DNA from: HRBIN12 sp964640965
Lineage (GTDB): Bacteria; Actinomycetota; UBA4738; HRBIN12
Length of the DNA stretch: 14,209 nucleotides
Assembly (NCBI GenBank): GCA_964640965.1
Contig: CAZXJB010000072.1
Location: forward strand, 1 to 14,209
Direction: 5' to 3'
Positions 14,158 to 14,209 of the stretch are shown here, piece by piece (position 1 is the stretch's first letter; every line of letters starts with the position of its first letter). The position numbers and the translations under genes were made by a program. The notes under the pieces are model-generated. The model ran no database searches. It saw nothing but the letters and a program-made list of their open reading frames with translations, and had not been told where the DNA came from.

Positions 14158-14209
14158 GTGAGGCTCACCGCGCGCGTCCCGGCGACCTCGGCCAACCTCG
14201 GGCCCGGCT
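14158..14209 (+). CDS. thrB: Homoserine kinase, N-terminal fragment (cut by window end)
   Basis: GHMP-family kinase that phosphorylates homoserine to O-phosphohomoserine, the substrate of ThrC. Only the first 17 codons are present, reading MRLTARVPATSANLGPG from a GTG start. VPATSANLGPG is the conserved N-terminal strand and loop of homoserine kinase. Position directly after thrC, 11 bases from its stop, matches the actinobacterial hom-thrC-thrB order. No ribosome binding site is seen. Confidence 0.88.
   Translation, partial: MRLTARVPATSANLGPG

Overview
The window is a very GC-rich stretch of an actinobacterial chromosome. It probably comes from a draft or metagenome-assembled genome, because a 44-base run of N lies inside a gene. 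Three things point to Actinomycetota: the order argS-lysA-hom-thrC-thrB (as at Mycobacterium tuberculosis Rv1292-Rv1296), a bacterial proteasome activator (Bpa/PafE) with the C-terminal GQYL tail, and several TAnnnT -10 elements placed so that the transcript would start at or next to the start codon. I cannot name the genus. A deep-branching class is possible but not shown.

Layout. 1-591: 3' part of a dihydroorotate dehydrogenase gene. 618-4837: a four-gene operon for a spermidine/putrescine-type ABC importer in the order ATPase, lipoprotein binding protein, permease, permease. There are ATGA overlaps at the first and last junctions and a strong hairpin before the permease pair. 4859-6750 (minus): an M20 metallodipeptidase followed by bpa, apparently transcribed together, facing the transporter operon tail to tail. 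6760-6978: a divergent regulatory region with three CCGAACG direct repeats about three helical turns apart, interleaved with two perfect 10-bp palindromes. 6979-7377: an OsmC-family protein. 7423-8207 (minus): tRNA-Arg(CCG) and then pdxH. 8270 to the right edge: argS-lysA-GNAT-hom-thrC-thrB, with thrB cut off by the window end.

How the genes fit together. The right-hand operon joins arginyl-tRNA synthetase with the last step of lysine synthesis and the homoserine-to-threonine branch, all in the aspartate-derived amino acid family. The tRNA substrate of ArgS is encoded divergently 62 bp away. LysA and ThrC are PLP enzymes, and PdxH, which makes PLP, lies just across the divergent promoter. Bpa opens the 20S proteasome to unfolded proteins without ATP, and the adjacent cytosolic dipeptidase could finish degrading the released peptides.

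Main points for a second look. The GNAT gene inserted between lysA and hom has no usable start codon, lysA has no stop codon, and one base in a G5 run would join them into a LysA-GNAT fusion. The assembly gap removes the acetyl-CoA loop of the GNAT and lets naive gene calling create a false LysA-homoserine dehydrogenase fusion. The repeat and palindrome array between the dipeptidase and osmC is unexplained. I see no mobile element, CRISPR array, phage gene or clearly new multi-gene system.
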